Positions 53,597 through 62,591 are shown, counted from the stretch's first letter. The stretch: DNA of 64,000 nt from Dehalococcoidia bacterium (GCA_022820645.1 JAJEFD010000003.1:62001-126000); one strand, 5' to 3'. Program-made: numbers and translations. Notes: generated by a model not told the origin, from the sequence alone.

Positions 53597-53641
53597 GCAC
53601 CACTTCTCCCCTGTGCCGGAGGTTCAACGGACACTGACATT

Positions 53642-56143
53642 CTAAGGCATCCACCTCTTCAGGCGCAGGCTGTTCGTCACGACAGACACGGAACTGAACG
53701 CCATCGCGAAAGCGGCGAGCATGGGGTTCAGGAAGCCGTGCTCGCCGAGCGCCCAGCGCCATGCCTCCGGCACGCCCCCGCTCCCGAATACGAGGTGGAG
53801 AACGCCCGCTGCGACCGGAATCAACAGGAGGTTGTAGCCGAACGCCCAGCCGAGGTTCTGCCGGATGGTGCGCATCGTGGAACGGGAGAGGTGCACCGCG
53901 GCGCCCGTCAGCCGAACGTCCGCTGTCATGAGCGCAACGTCGGCTGCTTCCAGTGCCGCGTCCGTACCGGAACCGATGGCGATGCCCACGTCTGCCTGGG
54001 TCAGCGCGGGAGCATCATTCACGCCGTCCCCCACCATCCCCACACGCTTTCCCTCCCTCTGAAGGCGCTCGATCTCGGCAGCCTTGGCGCTCGGGAGCAC
54101 CTCTGCCATAACCCGCTGAATGCCGAGTTGGGCCGCGATGCTCTCAGCGACGGGCCGCACGTCGCCGGAGAGTATCGCCACTTCCAGTCCCATCGCCTTG
54201 AGCGCTGCGACGGCTTCCGCCGATTCTTCCCGCACGATGTCTGCGACGCCCAGGATGCCGATAACGAGGTCGTTCCGCAGCACGACGAGAGGTGTCCTGC
54301 CACGCTCTGCCAGTACTCGAACCGCCGATTCCGCCGTTCCACCGAGAGCGATGTCTGCGCTCCGCACCAGCCCAAGCCCGCCGACGGTGATGGCATCCAC
54401 GTCCACGGTTGCGCGCACACCGAGTCCGGGCGCCGCCTGGAAGTCCGAAGCACGAGGGAGATTGAGCCCTCTGTCCTTCGCTGCCCGCACAACCGCGGCT
54501 GCGATGGGATGCTCGCTCTGCTGCTCCACTGCAGCAGCGAAAGAGAGCAGTTCGTTTTCGGAGATGCCGCGCGGGAGTACGTCCGTGACCTGGGGCTCTC
54601 CCTTCGTCAGGGTTCCCGTCTTGTCAAAGACGACAACCTCCAGCTTGTGGGCCTGTTCCAATGCCTCGGCTCCGCGTATGAGCACGCCGTGCCGGGCACC
54701 CGAGCCTGCACCGACCATGATGGCGGTCGGCGTGGCAAGTCCGAGTGCGCAAGGGCACGCGATGATGAGCACGGCGATGGCGTTGAGCATCGCCGTATCC
54801 AGCGCGGGCTGCGGACCGAGCTGCCACCATGCGAGGAAGGTAAGTGCGGCGATCGTGAGCACGCCCGGAACGAAGTAAGCCGCCACCGTGTCGGCGAGCC
54901 GCTGCACGGGTGCACGGGAACCTTGCGCCTCCTGCACCATCCTGATGATCTGTGCGATGGCTGTTGCACTTCCGACTTTGGTCGCTTCGATGGAGATGCC
55001 CCCCGACGTGTTCACGGAACCTCCGAACACCACGTCGCCCGCCTTCTTCTCGACGGGGATACTCTCGCCGGTGAGCATGGACTCGTCGACGGCGGTCGTT
55101 CCTTCGGTCACGACGCCATCCACGGGGATGCGCTCGCCGGGACGAATCATGACGGTGTCGCCGGGGACGACGTCACTCGCGGATACGTCCCGCTCCTCGC
55201 CGTTCCGCGTGACTCGGGCGGTCTGCGGCTGCATGCCGATAAGCGTTCGGATGGCGTCAGACGCGCTGCCCTTCGCCCTGGCCTCCAGCAGCCTGCCGAA
55301 GAGGACGAGAGCGATGATGGTAGTAGAGGTGTCGAAGTAAGTCTCGCCGTTCCCGATGGCGCTCCCTGAAAGAGTCACGACTGCGCTGTAGAAGTAGGCC
55401 GTAGAGGAGCCCAGCGCGATGAGCGTGTTCATGTTGGAGGTGCGGTGCCGCAGGGCGCTCCATGCACTCGCGTATATCTGCCGTGCGGCCCGGAACTGCA
55501 CCGGTGTCGCGACCACGAGAGCGATGGCGTTGACCCACGGCATACCCACCCCGCGCTCGACGGCAGGAATGAGCATAAGCAGCATGATTGCCCCGGCGGT
55601 TGCAAGACTGAACGCCGCGCGGTTCCTGAGGTCGCGTATCTCCACCCGTCGTGACAGCCGCTCCAGCTCAGCGTCCATAGCGTCTGCGCCGGTGACGTAA
55701 GCGCCGCTGAAGCCTGCGGCCGCGGCGGTATCCCGCAGCACGGCGGGAGAGACCGTCCCGGGGACGATAGTGAGCGTGATCTGTTCGGCGGCGGGATTTG
55801 CGACCGTGCGCAGTACGCCGTCTATGCTCTTGAGTTGCGTTTCGAGCGTCTTGGCTGAGTCTGCATCAGCCAGTCCGGGAACGGTGAGCACGGCGCTCTC
55901 CTCCACCATGTCATAGCCCACCGACCGCACAGCGTCCCGCATGGCTGCGATGCGCTGACTGGCTGGCGCGAACGTCACTGCAGCCGTCTCCGACGCGAGG
56001 TTCACAACCACCCCGGACACGCCGTCGACGCGGGCGATGGCATTCGTCACCGTGCTCACGCATGCGGCGCATGTCATGCCCTCGATGGGGAGGACGACAC
56101 TTCGTTCGTGATGCTGCTGGTGCTGCCCGGTTGCTGTGGACAT
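53642..56143 (-). CDS. copA: Copper-translocating P-type ATPase
   Basis: 833 residues. The N-terminal His-rich stretch (GQHQQHHER) is followed by HMA domain 1 with GMTCAAC (22-28) and a second HMA-like domain (about 85-155) that has lost its CxxC. Eight membrane helices include the CPC metal site ([13 protein letters not shown]). [11 protein letters not shown] is the phosphorylation site, EHPIAAA the HP motif, and [10 protein letters not shown] the hinge. P1B-1 type, exports Cu+. No CsoR or CopZ gene is adjacent. Confidence 0.95.
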   Translation of the reverse strand: MSTATGQHQQHHERSVVLPIEGMTCAACVSTVTNAIARVDGVSGVVVNLASETAAVTFAPASQRIAAMRDAVRSVGYDMVEESAVLTVPGLADADSAKTLETQLKSIDGVLRTVANPAAEQITLTIVPGTVSPAVLRDTAAAAGFSGAYVTGADAMDAELERLSRRVEIRDLRNRAAFSLATAGAIMLLMLIPAVERGVGMPWVNAIALVVATPVQFRAARQIYASAWSALRHRTSNMNTLIALGSSTAYFYSAVVTLSGSAIGNGETYFDTSTTIIALVLFGRLLEARAKGSASDAIRTLIGMQPQTARVTRNGEERDVSASDVVPGDTVMIRPGERIPVDGVVTEGTTAVDESMLTGESIPVEKKAGDVVFGGSVNTSGGISIEATKVGSATAIAQIIRMVQEAQGSRAPVQRLADTVAAYFVPGVLTIAALTFLAWWQLGPQPALDTAMLNAIAVLIIACPCALGLATPTAIMVGAGSGARHGVLIRGAEALEQAHKLEVVVFDKTGTLTKGEPQVTDVLPRGISENELLSFAAAVEQQSEHPIAAAVVRAAKDRGLNLPRASDFQAAPGLGVRATVDVDAITVGGLGLVRSADIALGGTAESAVRVLAERGRTPLVVLRNDLVIGILGVADIVREESAEAVAALKAMGLEVAILSGDVRPVAESIAAQLGIQRVMAEVLPSAKAAEIERLQREGKRVGMVGDGVNDAPALTQADVGIAIGSGTDAALEAADVALMTADVRLTGAAVHLSRSTMRTIRQNLGWAFGYNLLLIPVAAGVLHLVFGSGGVPEAWRWALGEHGFLNPMLAAFAMAFSSVSVVTNSLRLKRWMP

Positions 56144-56209
56144 GGCTTGACGGATGTTGTGGGAAGGTTAATGGCGGATGTGGAGATAGTACCATTGGTG
56201 CGCCAGCCC

Positions 56210-56215
56210 TATACT
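56210..56215 (+). promoter_or_regulatory. -10 box for a leaderless transcript
   Basis: TATACT 7 nt before the ATG at 56223, with no Shine-Dalgarno. Confidence 0.5.
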
Positions 56216-56222
56216 TGCGCGG

Positions 56223-56426
56223 ATGAATGGCATGATGGCGACAGGGGTCATCCTCATAGTCGGGCTGGGGGTGCTGGCGGCGCTCGTGGTGCTGCTCGCG
56301 CTGCTCACGCCGCTGCCGTGGTGGGGAGCGCTGATCCTGCTCCCGGTGCTCGATGCGGCGCTCATCCTCTGGGCGCGCCGCAGGCTGAAGCGCCCGGTGA
56401 GCACAGCCGGTGACGCCGGGGCCTAG
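56223..56426 (+). CDS. Small two-helix membrane protein
   Basis: 67 residues: two hydrophobic helices (about 6-29 and 33-50) then a basic WARRRLKRP tail. No family recognised. Its 3' end overlaps the opposing pspAB stop by 4 nt. The TATACT box 7 nt before the ATG supports expression as a leaderless mRNA. Confidence 0.55.
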   Translation: MNGMMATGVILIVGLGVLAALVVLLALLTPLPWWGALILLPVLDAALILWARRRLKRPVSTAGDAGA

Positions 56427-56989
56427 AGGGGCATCCCCCAGATGGGGTACCACTCCTTGATGGCGCGCGAGGTGGGGATGTCCTTCCTCGATGCCTGCTC
56501 CATCCGCAGCTCCAGCGGGTGGTCGCGGGTCTCCGGCTCGCCGCCCGTCGCCGGGGCGAACGGCGTGAACGCCCTGATGCGCGGCTGGTAGATCCAGTAG
56601 ATCTCCTGCTCCTTCCATCTGAACGCATAGACCGCCGCGAGCACCCGCGGACCGATGCCCATCGACACGAGCGTTTCCCCGATGATACGGGTCGAGTTCG
56701 CCAGTGCGGGGAGCCCGGAATCCCGCACGATGATCCATGGATGAGGGTGCTCGGAATCGTCCAACACCACGTCCCACCGAGTCTCGGAGGACTTCAGGTG
56801 CGCCAGGGCACGCTCCAGTTCTGCCTTGGCCTGGACCGCATCCTGGTCCTCAGAGGGACGGACGAGCACACCGGTCTTGCCGGTGGTGAAGGTGTCGAGC
56901 ACCTCCTCGAACACCTGCGCGGCGCTGGCCATCGCCTCATTCGCCTCGCTCCATTCTGCACTACGCGGCCGGGAGAGGAACTTGCACAT
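56423..56989 (-). CDS. pspAB: PspA-associated protein PspAB-like
   Basis: 188 residues. HPHPWIIVRDSGLPALANSTRIIGETLVSMGIGPRVLAAVYAFRWKEQEIYWIYQPRIRAFTPFAPATG..., then NPLELR-type HPLELRMEQ and the ending IKEWYPIWGMPL, match the PspAB family as I recall it from actinobacteria and archaea, where it travels with htpX and pspA. It starts 5 nt after the htpX stop. A role in envelope or protein-quality stress is likely; no pspA lies in this window. Confidence 0.75.
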   Translation of the reverse strand: MCKFLSRPRSAEWSEANEAMASAAQVFEEVLDTFTTGKTGVLVRPSEDQDAVQAKAELERALAHLKSSETRWDVVLDDSEHPHPWIIVRDSGLPALANSTRIIGETLVSMGIGPRVLAAVYAFRWKEQEIYWIYQPRIRAFTPFAPATGGEPETRDHPLELRMEQASRKDIPTSRAIKEWYPIWGMPL

Positions 56990-56994
56990 GAGGA

Positions 56995-57909
56995 CTACCC
57001 GGTCAGCATCCCTGTCCGCTCCAGCTCGAGCAAGCGCTCGATCCGGCGGGCCATGGGAGGGTGTGTGGAGAAGAGGCTGGCGAAGCCGTCGCCGATCGCA
57101 GGCATGATGAAGAACGCGTTGAGCGTCTCCGCGCGGCGCAGGTCGTTCTGTGGCAGGCCGGTGATGGAGCCGCTGATCCGCTGGAGCGCGTTCGCGAGGT
57201 CGCGGGGTCGGTTGGTGAGGATGGCCGCGCCGCGGTCAGCCGCGTACTCACGGTAGCGCGAGAGCGCGGCGATGAGCACCTGGCTGATGACCCAGACGAG
57301 GATGGTGACGAGGTAGGCGATCATGATGTAGCTGCCCGCGCTGCCGCTCCTGCTGCGCCCGAAGCCCCCGCCGAAGAGCGCCGACCAGAAGAAGAGGCTC
57401 ATGAGCGTGGAGGCGACGACAGAGAGGAAGCTGGCGTAGGTCATCACCTGCACGTCGCGCGATGCGATGTGGCTTATCTCGTGGGCGAGCACGCCTTCGA
57501 GTTCCCGCTCGTTCAAGACGCGCAGCAAACCAGTGGTGACGGCCACGGCTGCGTGCTTCTGGCTGCGCCCCGTGGCGAACGCGTTCGGGACACTCATGTC
57601 CGCAACGGCGACCTTCGGCTTGGGTATCCCCGCCGTCATCGCGAGGCGGTCGATCATCGCGTGTAACTCCGGCGCTTCCTCCGGCGTCACCACCTTCGCG
57701 CGCATCGAAGTGAGCACGAGCTTGTCGGAGAGGAAGAACTGCACGAGCACGAGCACGACGGCGAAGCCGAGCATGACGGTCGCGCCCGCAACGGATATGA
57801 GGAACCAGAGGAAGAGGCCGTACACGAGGCCGAGCAACAGCATCGTGAAGAGCATGCGCGCCCGGAGCTGGTTGTCCCGGCCTACGCGGCGCGGTTGGAA
57901 CATCGTCAT
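56995..57909 (-). CDS. htpX: Membrane zinc protease HtpX
   Basis: 304 residues. Two N-terminal helices, then MIDRLAMTAGIPKPKVAVADMSVPNAFATGRSQKHAAVAVTTGLLRVL and the zinc site VLAHEISHIASRDVQVMT (HExxH), two more helices and the ligand Glu in REYAADRGAAILT. The ending FSTHPPMARRIERLLEL is standard. It degrades damaged membrane proteins and works beside FtsH. An operon with pspAB is clear from the 5-nt gap. Confidence 0.95.
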   Translation of the reverse strand: MTMFQPRRVGRDNQLRARMLFTMLLLGLVYGLFLWFLISVAGATVMLGFAVVLVLVQFFLSDKLVLTSMRAKVVTPEEAPELHAMIDRLAMTAGIPKPKVAVADMSVPNAFATGRSQKHAAVAVTTGLLRVLNERELEGVLAHEISHIASRDVQVMTYASFLSVVASTLMSLFFWSALFGGGFGRSRSGSAGSYIMIAYLVTILVWVISQVLIAALSRYREYAADRGAAILTNRPRDLANALQRISGSITGLPQNDLRRAETLNAFFIMPAIGDGFASLFSTHPPMARRIERLLELERTGMLTG

Positions 57910-57995
57910 CCTTCCATCCCCCTCTTCATTCCAGGGACATCGATCCCATGATAGCGCGTCCGCCTGCGCGTTGCCTCTCTCAGGCGGGAGCCTCG

Positions 57996-59183
57996 CTACA
58001 CTGCACCCAGCTTGTTGATGGCAGCGCGGAAGCCGGGCGCCGCGCCTTCCAGCACGGACTGGTGGACGCAGTAGGAGATGCGAAAGTAGCCCGGCATGCC
58101 GAACCCGCGCCCGGGCACGACGAGCACGCCCTCCTCCTGCAGCGCCTGGATGAGCAGCATCTCGTCCTCCACCGGCGACTGCGGGAAGAGGTAGAACGCA
58201 CCCTCGGGCTTGCGGACGTTGTAGCCCGCCGACGTGAGCACGTCGCAGAGGTAGTCGCGCTTGGCCTGGTAGTCGCTGACGTCCACCGTCACGCGCTGCA
58301 ATCCGCGCACGAGATGCTGCATGATGGCCGGCGCATTCACGAACCCGAGCACGCGGTTGCAGAAGACGAACGCATCCATCAGTTCGCCCGCCTCCTCGCA
58401 GCCGGGGTGTACGGCCAGGTAACCGATGCGGTCGCCCGGGAGCGCGAGGTCCTTGGCGTGCGATGTTGCGGTGATGGTGCGCTCGTACTCGAGCTGCGGG
58501 AACGGGTAGGTGAGGCCGTCGTAGATGATGCGGCGGTACGGCTCGTCGCTCACGAGGTAGATAGCCGTGCCGTGCTCGACGCTCTTGCGCCGCAGCAGGG
58601 CGGCAAGGTCGGCGATGAACGACTGCGGATAGATGACGCCGGAGGGATTGTTCGGCGAATTGAGGATGACGACCTTCGAGTGCGAAGTGAGCTTGCGTTC
58701 CAATTCGTCGAGGTCCGGCGTGAAGTTCTCGTCGCAGCCGACGACGATGGGCGTTGCGCCGTGGTTGTACGCGTAGAAGAGGTACTCGGCGAAGTAGGGC
58801 GCCAGGATGACGACCTCGTCACCGGGGTCACAGAGAGAGCGGATGGCGATGTTGAGCGCGGCCGCCGCGCCGCACGTCATCAGCACGTGCTGTGCTTCAT
58901 AGGGCAGGCCGGACTCCCCGGCGAGCGTGTCGGCTACGGCCTGGCGCGTCTCCGGGTAGCCGGCGTTGGGCATGTAGCGGTGCGCACCGGGCGCCGGGGT
59001 GTCGGCCAGGCTGCGCAGCGCGTCGAAGAACTCGGACGGCGGCTCGACGACAGGGTTGCCGAGCGAGAGGTCGAAGACGTTCTCCTCGCCGCGCTCGCGC
59101 TTGAGGGCGATACCGAGCTCGAACATGCGCCGTATCCACGAGCTGTTCTCCATGTGCTGCCTGACGTTCGACGCTATGGCCAC
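57996..59183 (-). CDS. Class I/II PLP-dependent aminotransferase
   Basis: 395 residues. It has FDLSLGNPVVEPP, HRYMPNAGYPETRQAVADTLA, ILNSPNNPSGVIY and YLVSDEPYRRIIYDG, plus the Schiff-base lysine in SHAKDLALPGDRIGYLA. This is an aspartate aminotransferase-like fold; the substrate is unknown. The GTG at 59183 is chosen because GGAGG lies 5 nt upstream; the GTG 6 nt earlier overlaps that Shine-Dalgarno. Confidence 0.9.
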   Translation of the reverse strand: MAIASNVRQHMENSSWIRRMFELGIALKRERGEENVFDLSLGNPVVEPPSEFFDALRSLADTPAPGAHRYMPNAGYPETRQAVADTLAGESGLPYEAQHVLMTCGAAAALNIAIRSLCDPGDEVVILAPYFAEYLFYAYNHGATPIVVGCDENFTPDLDELERKLTSHSKVVILNSPNNPSGVIYPQSFIADLAALLRRKSVEHGTAIYLVSDEPYRRIIYDGLTYPFPQLEYERTITATSHAKDLALPGDRIGYLAVHPGCEEAGELMDAFVFCNRVLGFVNAPAIMQHLVRGLQRVTVDVSDYQAKRDYLCDVLTSAGYNVRKPEGAFYLFPQSPVEDEMLLIQALQEEGVLVVPGRGFGMPGYFRISYCVHQSVLEGAAPGFRAAINKLGAV

Positions 59184-59280
59184 GCTCACCTCCTCGCGTT
59201 CGCGGGCTGCCGCCGGATGCGGCGCGCCCGCCCGCCTCTGCTAACATTGCCCCGTTAACCCTACGATACCGGAGGTACGG

Positions 59281-59532
59281 ATGGCTGCGGAGACCGGCAA
59301 GCGTCTGGAGTGCGCCGACCTGGGCGCGCAGTACATGATCACGAAGGGCGGGGACGGGGAGCTGTCCTGCGCGCCCGCAGCCGACGGCGAGGCGGACCAA
59401 CTGGGCAAGCGCTACCAGGACGAGGCGACGGGCATCATGGTGCTGTGCACGAAAGCGGGCACGTCCCGCATCCACTGCGACGGACGCCCCATGGCGATGC
59501 TGGAGGCGCGCAAGCTGCCGTCGTCCGACTAG
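59281..59532 (+). CDS. Small protein resembling tandem desulforedoxin motifs with reduced cysteines
   Basis: 83 residues. KRLECADLGAQYMITKGGDGELSCA and RYQDEATGIMVLCTKAGTSRIHCDGRPMAML both follow the desulforedoxin/desulfoferrodoxin N-domain pattern (YxCxxCGxxVxVTKGGxGxLxCCGxPM), but only C11, C30, C56 and C66 remain. A metal site across the two repeats is possible. GGAGGT precedes the ATG. I do not recognise a named family. Confidence 0.6.
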   Translation: MAAETGKRLECADLGAQYMITKGGDGELSCAPAADGEADQLGKRYQDEATGIMVLCTKAGTSRIHCDGRPMAMLEARKLPSSD

Positions 59533-59537
59533 GCAAC

Positions 59538-59580
59538 CTTCCCCGAGAGATCCCTCGGCTTCGCTCGGGATGACAGGACA
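59538..59580 (-). repeat. Family-C repeat, copy 3
   Basis: On the minus strand, CCTGTCATCCCGAGCGAAGC, then GAGGGATCTCTCGGGG. It lies between two convergent genes. Confidence 0.6.
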
Positions 59581-60033
59581 TCAGGGCTTCAGCCACTCAT
59601 ACAGGTGATAGTGCTCGCGGGTCATGCCGAGCGCCTCGTAGACGCGCTGGGCGGGCTCGTTGCGCTTGTCGACGTAGAGGCGCAGCCCCACGAGTTCATC
59701 GGAGCGCTCGACCTGCTCGCGGAGGTGTCCATAGAGCGCCGAGTAGACGCCACGGCGGCGCGCTTCCGGCACGACGTAGACCGAGTGGATCCAGAGCACT
59801 ACGCCGTTCCGCCAGTCGCTCCACTCGGTGACGGTCATCAGCATGCCGACGGGCGTCTCGTCCTCCTCGGCGAGCCAGTACTCGGCGTGGACGCGGTCCT
59901 CCAGCACGGCACGCACGCCCTCCGTGAGCGTGGCGCGGTCGAGCTCGGCGCCCTCGCTCTCGACGGCCATCGCCATCTGCGCGTCGACGATGAACCGCAG
60001 GTCGTCGCGGTTGGCGCGGCGGACGACGATCAT
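59581..60033 (-). CDS. GNAT-family N-acetyltransferase
   Basis: 150 residues. It has VRRANRDDLRFIVDAQ, VLWIHSVYVVPEARRRGVYSALYGHL (the acetyl-CoA loop, RRRGV) and LRLYVDKRNEPAQRVYEALGM, a standard GNAT with unknown substrate. It begins 7 nt after the lexA stop, so it is in the lexA operon and should be DNA-damage inducible. Confidence 0.88.
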   Translation of the reverse strand: MIVVRRANRDDLRFIVDAQMAMAVESEGAELDRATLTEGVRAVLEDRVHAEYWLAEEDETPVGMLMTVTEWSDWRNGVVLWIHSVYVVPEARRRGVYSALYGHLREQVERSDELVGLRLYVDKRNEPAQRVYEALGMTREHYHLYEWLKP

Positions 60034-60040
60034 GGCGCTG

Positions 60041-60688
60041 CTATGCGGCGACCTTGCGCATGACGGCGACGACCTTGCCGTGCACCTGGACGCTGTCCGC
60101 GGGGACGATGATGGGCTCCATGGCCGGGTTCGCCGGCATGAGGCGCACGTTCTCGCCCTCCAGGTAGAAGTGCTTGAGGGTCGCCTCCTCCTGCATCGGC
60201 AACCAGGCCGCGACCATGTCGCCGTTGCGGGCATCGCGCGTGTGGCGCAGCACCACGATGTCGCCGTCGGTCACGAACGCATCAATCATCGAGTAGCCCT
60301 TGACGCGCAAGGCGTAGAGGTTGTCCGGGTCGCGGGGCGTCAACTCCGGCGGGAGGGCGAACGACTCGTGGTCGCCGGCCGCGTAGGCGCCGGCCTCGGG
60401 GGCAGGGATCGGTTCGCCTGCGGCGATGGCGCCGAGCACCGGGATGCGCGCCACCTCGACGAGGTCCGCCTCCGACTCGCCGACGAGTTCGATGGCGCGG
60501 GAGATGTCGGGGTCGCGGCGGATGTAGCCGTCGCGCTCCAACAGGCGGAGGTTGTAGTCGACGACGGACGTGGAGCTGATGCCGCAGGCGAGCTGTATCT
60601 CGCGGATGGACGGCATGTAGCTGCGGTCGGTGTGGTACTCGCGCAGGAAGTCGAGGATCTCCTGCTGGCGCGTCGAGATGGCTGGCAT
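60041..60688 (-). CDS. lexA: SOS repressor LexA
   Basis: 215 residues. N-terminal winged helix (TRQQEILDFLREYHTDRSYMPSIREIQLACGISSTSVVDYNLRLLERDGYIRR). The self-cleavage site is Ala90-Gly91 in GAIAAGEP, with Ser133 (GYSMID, usually GDSMID) and Lys172 (EATLKHF) as catalytic dyad. The Asp-to-Tyr change beside Ser133 is uncommon but that position is not catalytic. Its promoter carries a GAAC-N4-GTTC box, so it is self-regulated. Confidence 0.96.
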   Translation of the reverse strand: MPAISTRQQEILDFLREYHTDRSYMPSIREIQLACGISSTSVVDYNLRLLERDGYIRRDPDISRAIELVGESEADLVEVARIPVLGAIAAGEPIPAPEAGAYAAGDHESFALPPELTPRDPDNLYALRVKGYSMIDAFVTDGDIVVLRHTRDARNGDMVAAWLPMQEEATLKHFYLEGENVRLMPANPAMEPIIVPADSVQVHGKVVAVMRKVAA

Positions 60689-60712
60689 AAGGCGGCCTCC
60701 AGTGCGTAATCA

Positions 60713-60755
60713 GAACGTGCGTTCTAGGCTAGAAGGCCGCGCGTGCAACTGTCAA
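60713..60755 (-). promoter_or_regulatory. lexA promoter with LexA operator
   Basis: On the minus strand TTGACA (60750-60755) and TAGCCT (60726-60731) are 18 nt apart. The palindrome GAACGTGCGTTC (60713-60724) lies at the expected transcription start. Outer bases AGAAC/GTTCTA match the box upstream of the dnaD-like gene. Confidence 0.85.
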
Positions 60756-60799
60756 CGGGGTCGTGTCACAGTTTGCGCGGATGTGCCGGAAGAGGCGCG

Positions 60800-61054
60800 T
60801 TACTCGGCGGAGGCGGCGTTGAGCCGCTTCGTGAGGCGGGACTTGCTCCGCGCGGCGGCGTTGCGGTGGACGATGCCCTTGGAAACGGCGCGGTCGAGCC
60901 TGCTGACTGCCGTGAGGACGCTGGCGCCTGCCGCTTCGCTGTTGGTGTTGAGCGCGCGGACGGCCTTCTTGACCGCCGTGCGGGTGCTGGAGCGGACGCG
61001 CCGGTTGACGATGCGGCGGCGCTCCTGGACTCGTGCTGCTTTCTTCGCTGGCAT
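60800..61054 (-). CDS. rpsT: 30S ribosomal protein S20 (bS20)
   Basis: 84 residues, basic and helical. MPAKKAARVQERRRIVNRRVRSSTRTAVKKAVRAL, then LDRAVSKGIVHRNAAARSKSRLTKRLN, is typical bS20. A GGAGCACC-type Shine-Dalgarno precedes it. It stands alone, upstream of lexA on the same strand. Confidence 0.95.
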   Translation of the reverse strand: MPAKKAARVQERRRIVNRRVRSSTRTAVKKAVRALNTNSEAAGASVLTAVSRLDRAVSKGIVHRNAAARSKSRLTKRLNAASAE

Positions 61055-61091
61055 TGGTGCTCCGTGGGACCTGTTCTCGTCGCTGATGCCT

Positions 61092-61097
61092 ATTATC
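61092..61097 (-). promoter_or_regulatory. -10 box of rpsT
   Basis: GATAAT on the minus strand, about 38 nt before the rpsT start, with TGGTCA 18 nt further upstream as a weak -35. Confidence 0.4.
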
Positions 61098-61141
61098 GCT
61101 CACCTGGGCCTCGTTTGACCAGAGGCGGGGGTTGGGGGACC

Positions 61142-61307
61142 GACCAAGATGGCCAACCAGTCTCGAATCCTGGCCCCCTTGATCTGAGATTACGAGTGAA
61201 CCGAGCTGCCCATCTGGCCGTCTTGGCCACCTTGGTTTTGGGTGTTTGCAAGGCCACGGCCTGCTTCCCGCGACCAAGGGGGCAAGGCGGCCATTGAATT
61301 CCCAGTT
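61142..61307 (-). repeat. Dispersed structured element, copy 3 (about 166 nt)
   Basis: On the minus strand, GGGAATTCAATG leads to the core GGAAGCAGGCCGTGGCCTTG with CAAACACCC after it. The 3' arm GATCAAG-GGGGCC pairs with GGCC-ATCTTGGTC. A 34-codon ORF (61190-61294) has the same length as that in copy 1 and 20 of 34 identical residues. The remainder of the 440-nt gap 61055-61494 holds the rpsT promoter and, at 61308-61494, a stretch with ACATCGATGG and GACAGGATGTGCAGGATG but no recognised gene. Confidence 0.8.
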
Positions 61308-61494
61308 TGGGACGCGGCGGGGGTGTGCATCCTGTTGCATTCCGTTGCATGGATCAGGTGTGCTGCCGGAGTGACGGTCATGGAACCAGCGTACGCGGAG
61401 GCGGGGCGTTCGCGAAAGGGGCGCGTGTCACACGTCAACGAACATCGATGGACAGGATGTGCAGGATGGGGCGGGCAGGGAGTGAGGTCGGAGG

Positions 61495-61917
61495 TCAGCC
61501 GCCTGCGAGGAACGTGCGCCAGCCTCTCGTGCGGGCGACGGCCCGCAGGTAGAGGAAGAACGCGGGCAGCCAGATGAAGTCGTTGCCGATGAGCAGCAGT
61601 CCGACCTCGCCGGGGAGCTCGCCTATGAGCCAGGCGAACGCGAATCCCACGGGGCCGAGCACCTTGCCGGCGGTAGCGATGAGCACGAGGTGGGGGTGGC
61701 GCTCCGGGTTGCGCGCGACCCACCAGAAGGCGGGCGCGTAGACGAGCAGGAACATGCCGACGACCCGCCAGAGCGACGGGTGCTCCAGCGGGCCCATGCC
61801 GATGAGCTCGAAGAACGCGTTGGGGAAGAGGATGGTGAATACGCCCCACGCTGCATTGTAGACGGCGGCGGCGTAGAACCAAGGGCGGTAAGCGTTGAGG
61901 GAAGGGGTGTCGTTCAT
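61495..61917 (-). CDS. Four-helix membrane protein of unknown function
   Basis: 140 residues with four hydrophobic helices. It contains AAVYNAAWGVFTILFPNAFFELIGMGPLEHPSLWRVVGMFLLVYAPAFWWVARNPERH. No named family recognised; similar small proteins occur as DUF-type membrane proteins. The start overlaps the upstream DUF4166-like stop by 4 nt (ATGA), so the pair is coupled. Confidence 0.7.
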   Translation of the reverse strand: MNDTPSLNAYRPWFYAAAVYNAAWGVFTILFPNAFFELIGMGPLEHPSLWRVVGMFLLVYAPAFWWVARNPERHPHLVLIATAGKVLGPVGFAFAWLIGELPGEVGLLLIGNDFIWLPAFFLYLRAVARTRGWRTFLAGG

Positions 61918-62465
61918 GCTGGCACCTGCAGCGTGCCGTCGTAGCCGACGAGCAGTTGGCCGAAAGGCGTTTCGATGCGCACGGAGACGTCCATGGCGTC
62001 GGGAGTGCTCTGGGAGCGGCGTTCCGTGCCCCAGGAGTGGATCGAGAGCCAGCTCGGGAAGGGCCAGCGGCGTCCGAGCGCGCGCAGGAGCATGCGGTCC
62101 GACCAGTGAGTGAGCGACTCGCTGTCGGAGGAGATGGCCATGGGGAAGAGCAGCGAGCCGTAACGCTCGATCAGCAGGCTGCCCTCGGCCCACTGCTCAG
62201 TGGGGAAGCGCCAGCCGCCGATGCGCCGGTCCCAGTGCTCGCGCTCGCCCTCCCGACGCACATGCAGCTCCACCGGCACGCGCTCCTCCGTCCGGGGCAT
62301 CCGGAGCGCCCATCGGACGAAGTCGGCCCCGAAGAAGCGTCCGAGGGTCACGTTCATCTCTCCGCTCGCGGCGAACTGGGCGTCCATGCCGTGCACCTGC
62401 TTGAGCACGTCCGGGAGGGCGTGCCAGGCGTCGCCGAGGAGGCGTTCGTAGAGGGTGGGGGTCAT
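61914..62465 (-). CDS. DUF4166-like protein
   Basis: 183 residues. TLYERLLGDAWHALPDVLKQVHGMDAQFAASGEMNVTLGRFFGADFVRWALRMPRTEERVPVELHVRREGEREHWDRRIGG matches the DUF4166 pattern (often fused to saccharopine-dehydrogenase-like or oxidoreductase domains). The function is unknown. The longer in-frame ORF upstream runs through repeats and the TauE gene and is not real. Confidence 0.75.
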   Translation of the reverse strand: MTPTLYERLLGDAWHALPDVLKQVHGMDAQFAASGEMNVTLGRFFGADFVRWALRMPRTEERVPVELHVRREGEREHWDRRIGGWRFPTEQWAEGSLLIERYGSLLFPMAISSDSESLTHWSDRMLLRALGRRWPFPSWLSIHSWGTERRSQSTPDAMDVSVRIETPFGQLLVGYDGTLQVPA

Positions 62466-62489
62466 GGGGCTATGGTAGTGGATGGGGGA

Positions 62490-62522
62490 CCGAGAGATGC
62501 CTCGGCTGCGCTCGGCATGACA
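62490..62522 (-). repeat. Family-C repeat, copy 4
   Basis: GTGTCATGCCGAGCGCAGC, then GAGGCATCTCTCGG on the minus strand. Confidence 0.6.
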
Positions 62523-62591
62523 CCCCGTACCCCCACACCGCGTGCGCTGCCCGCACTCCCCGGATCCCCACCGGTGCGGGAATGACGAGGT
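62523..62591 (-). repeat. REP-like repeat, family B copy 4
   Basis: On the minus strand, CTCGTCATTCCCGCACCGG, then GGATCCGGGGAGTGCGGGCA. It separates the TauE-like gene from the DUF4166-like gene. Confidence 0.65.

Noticed and set aside
61150..61180. tRNA T-arm-like sequence (TCTCGAATCCTGG)
   Set aside because: No cloverleaf forms around it; it belongs to structured element copy 3.
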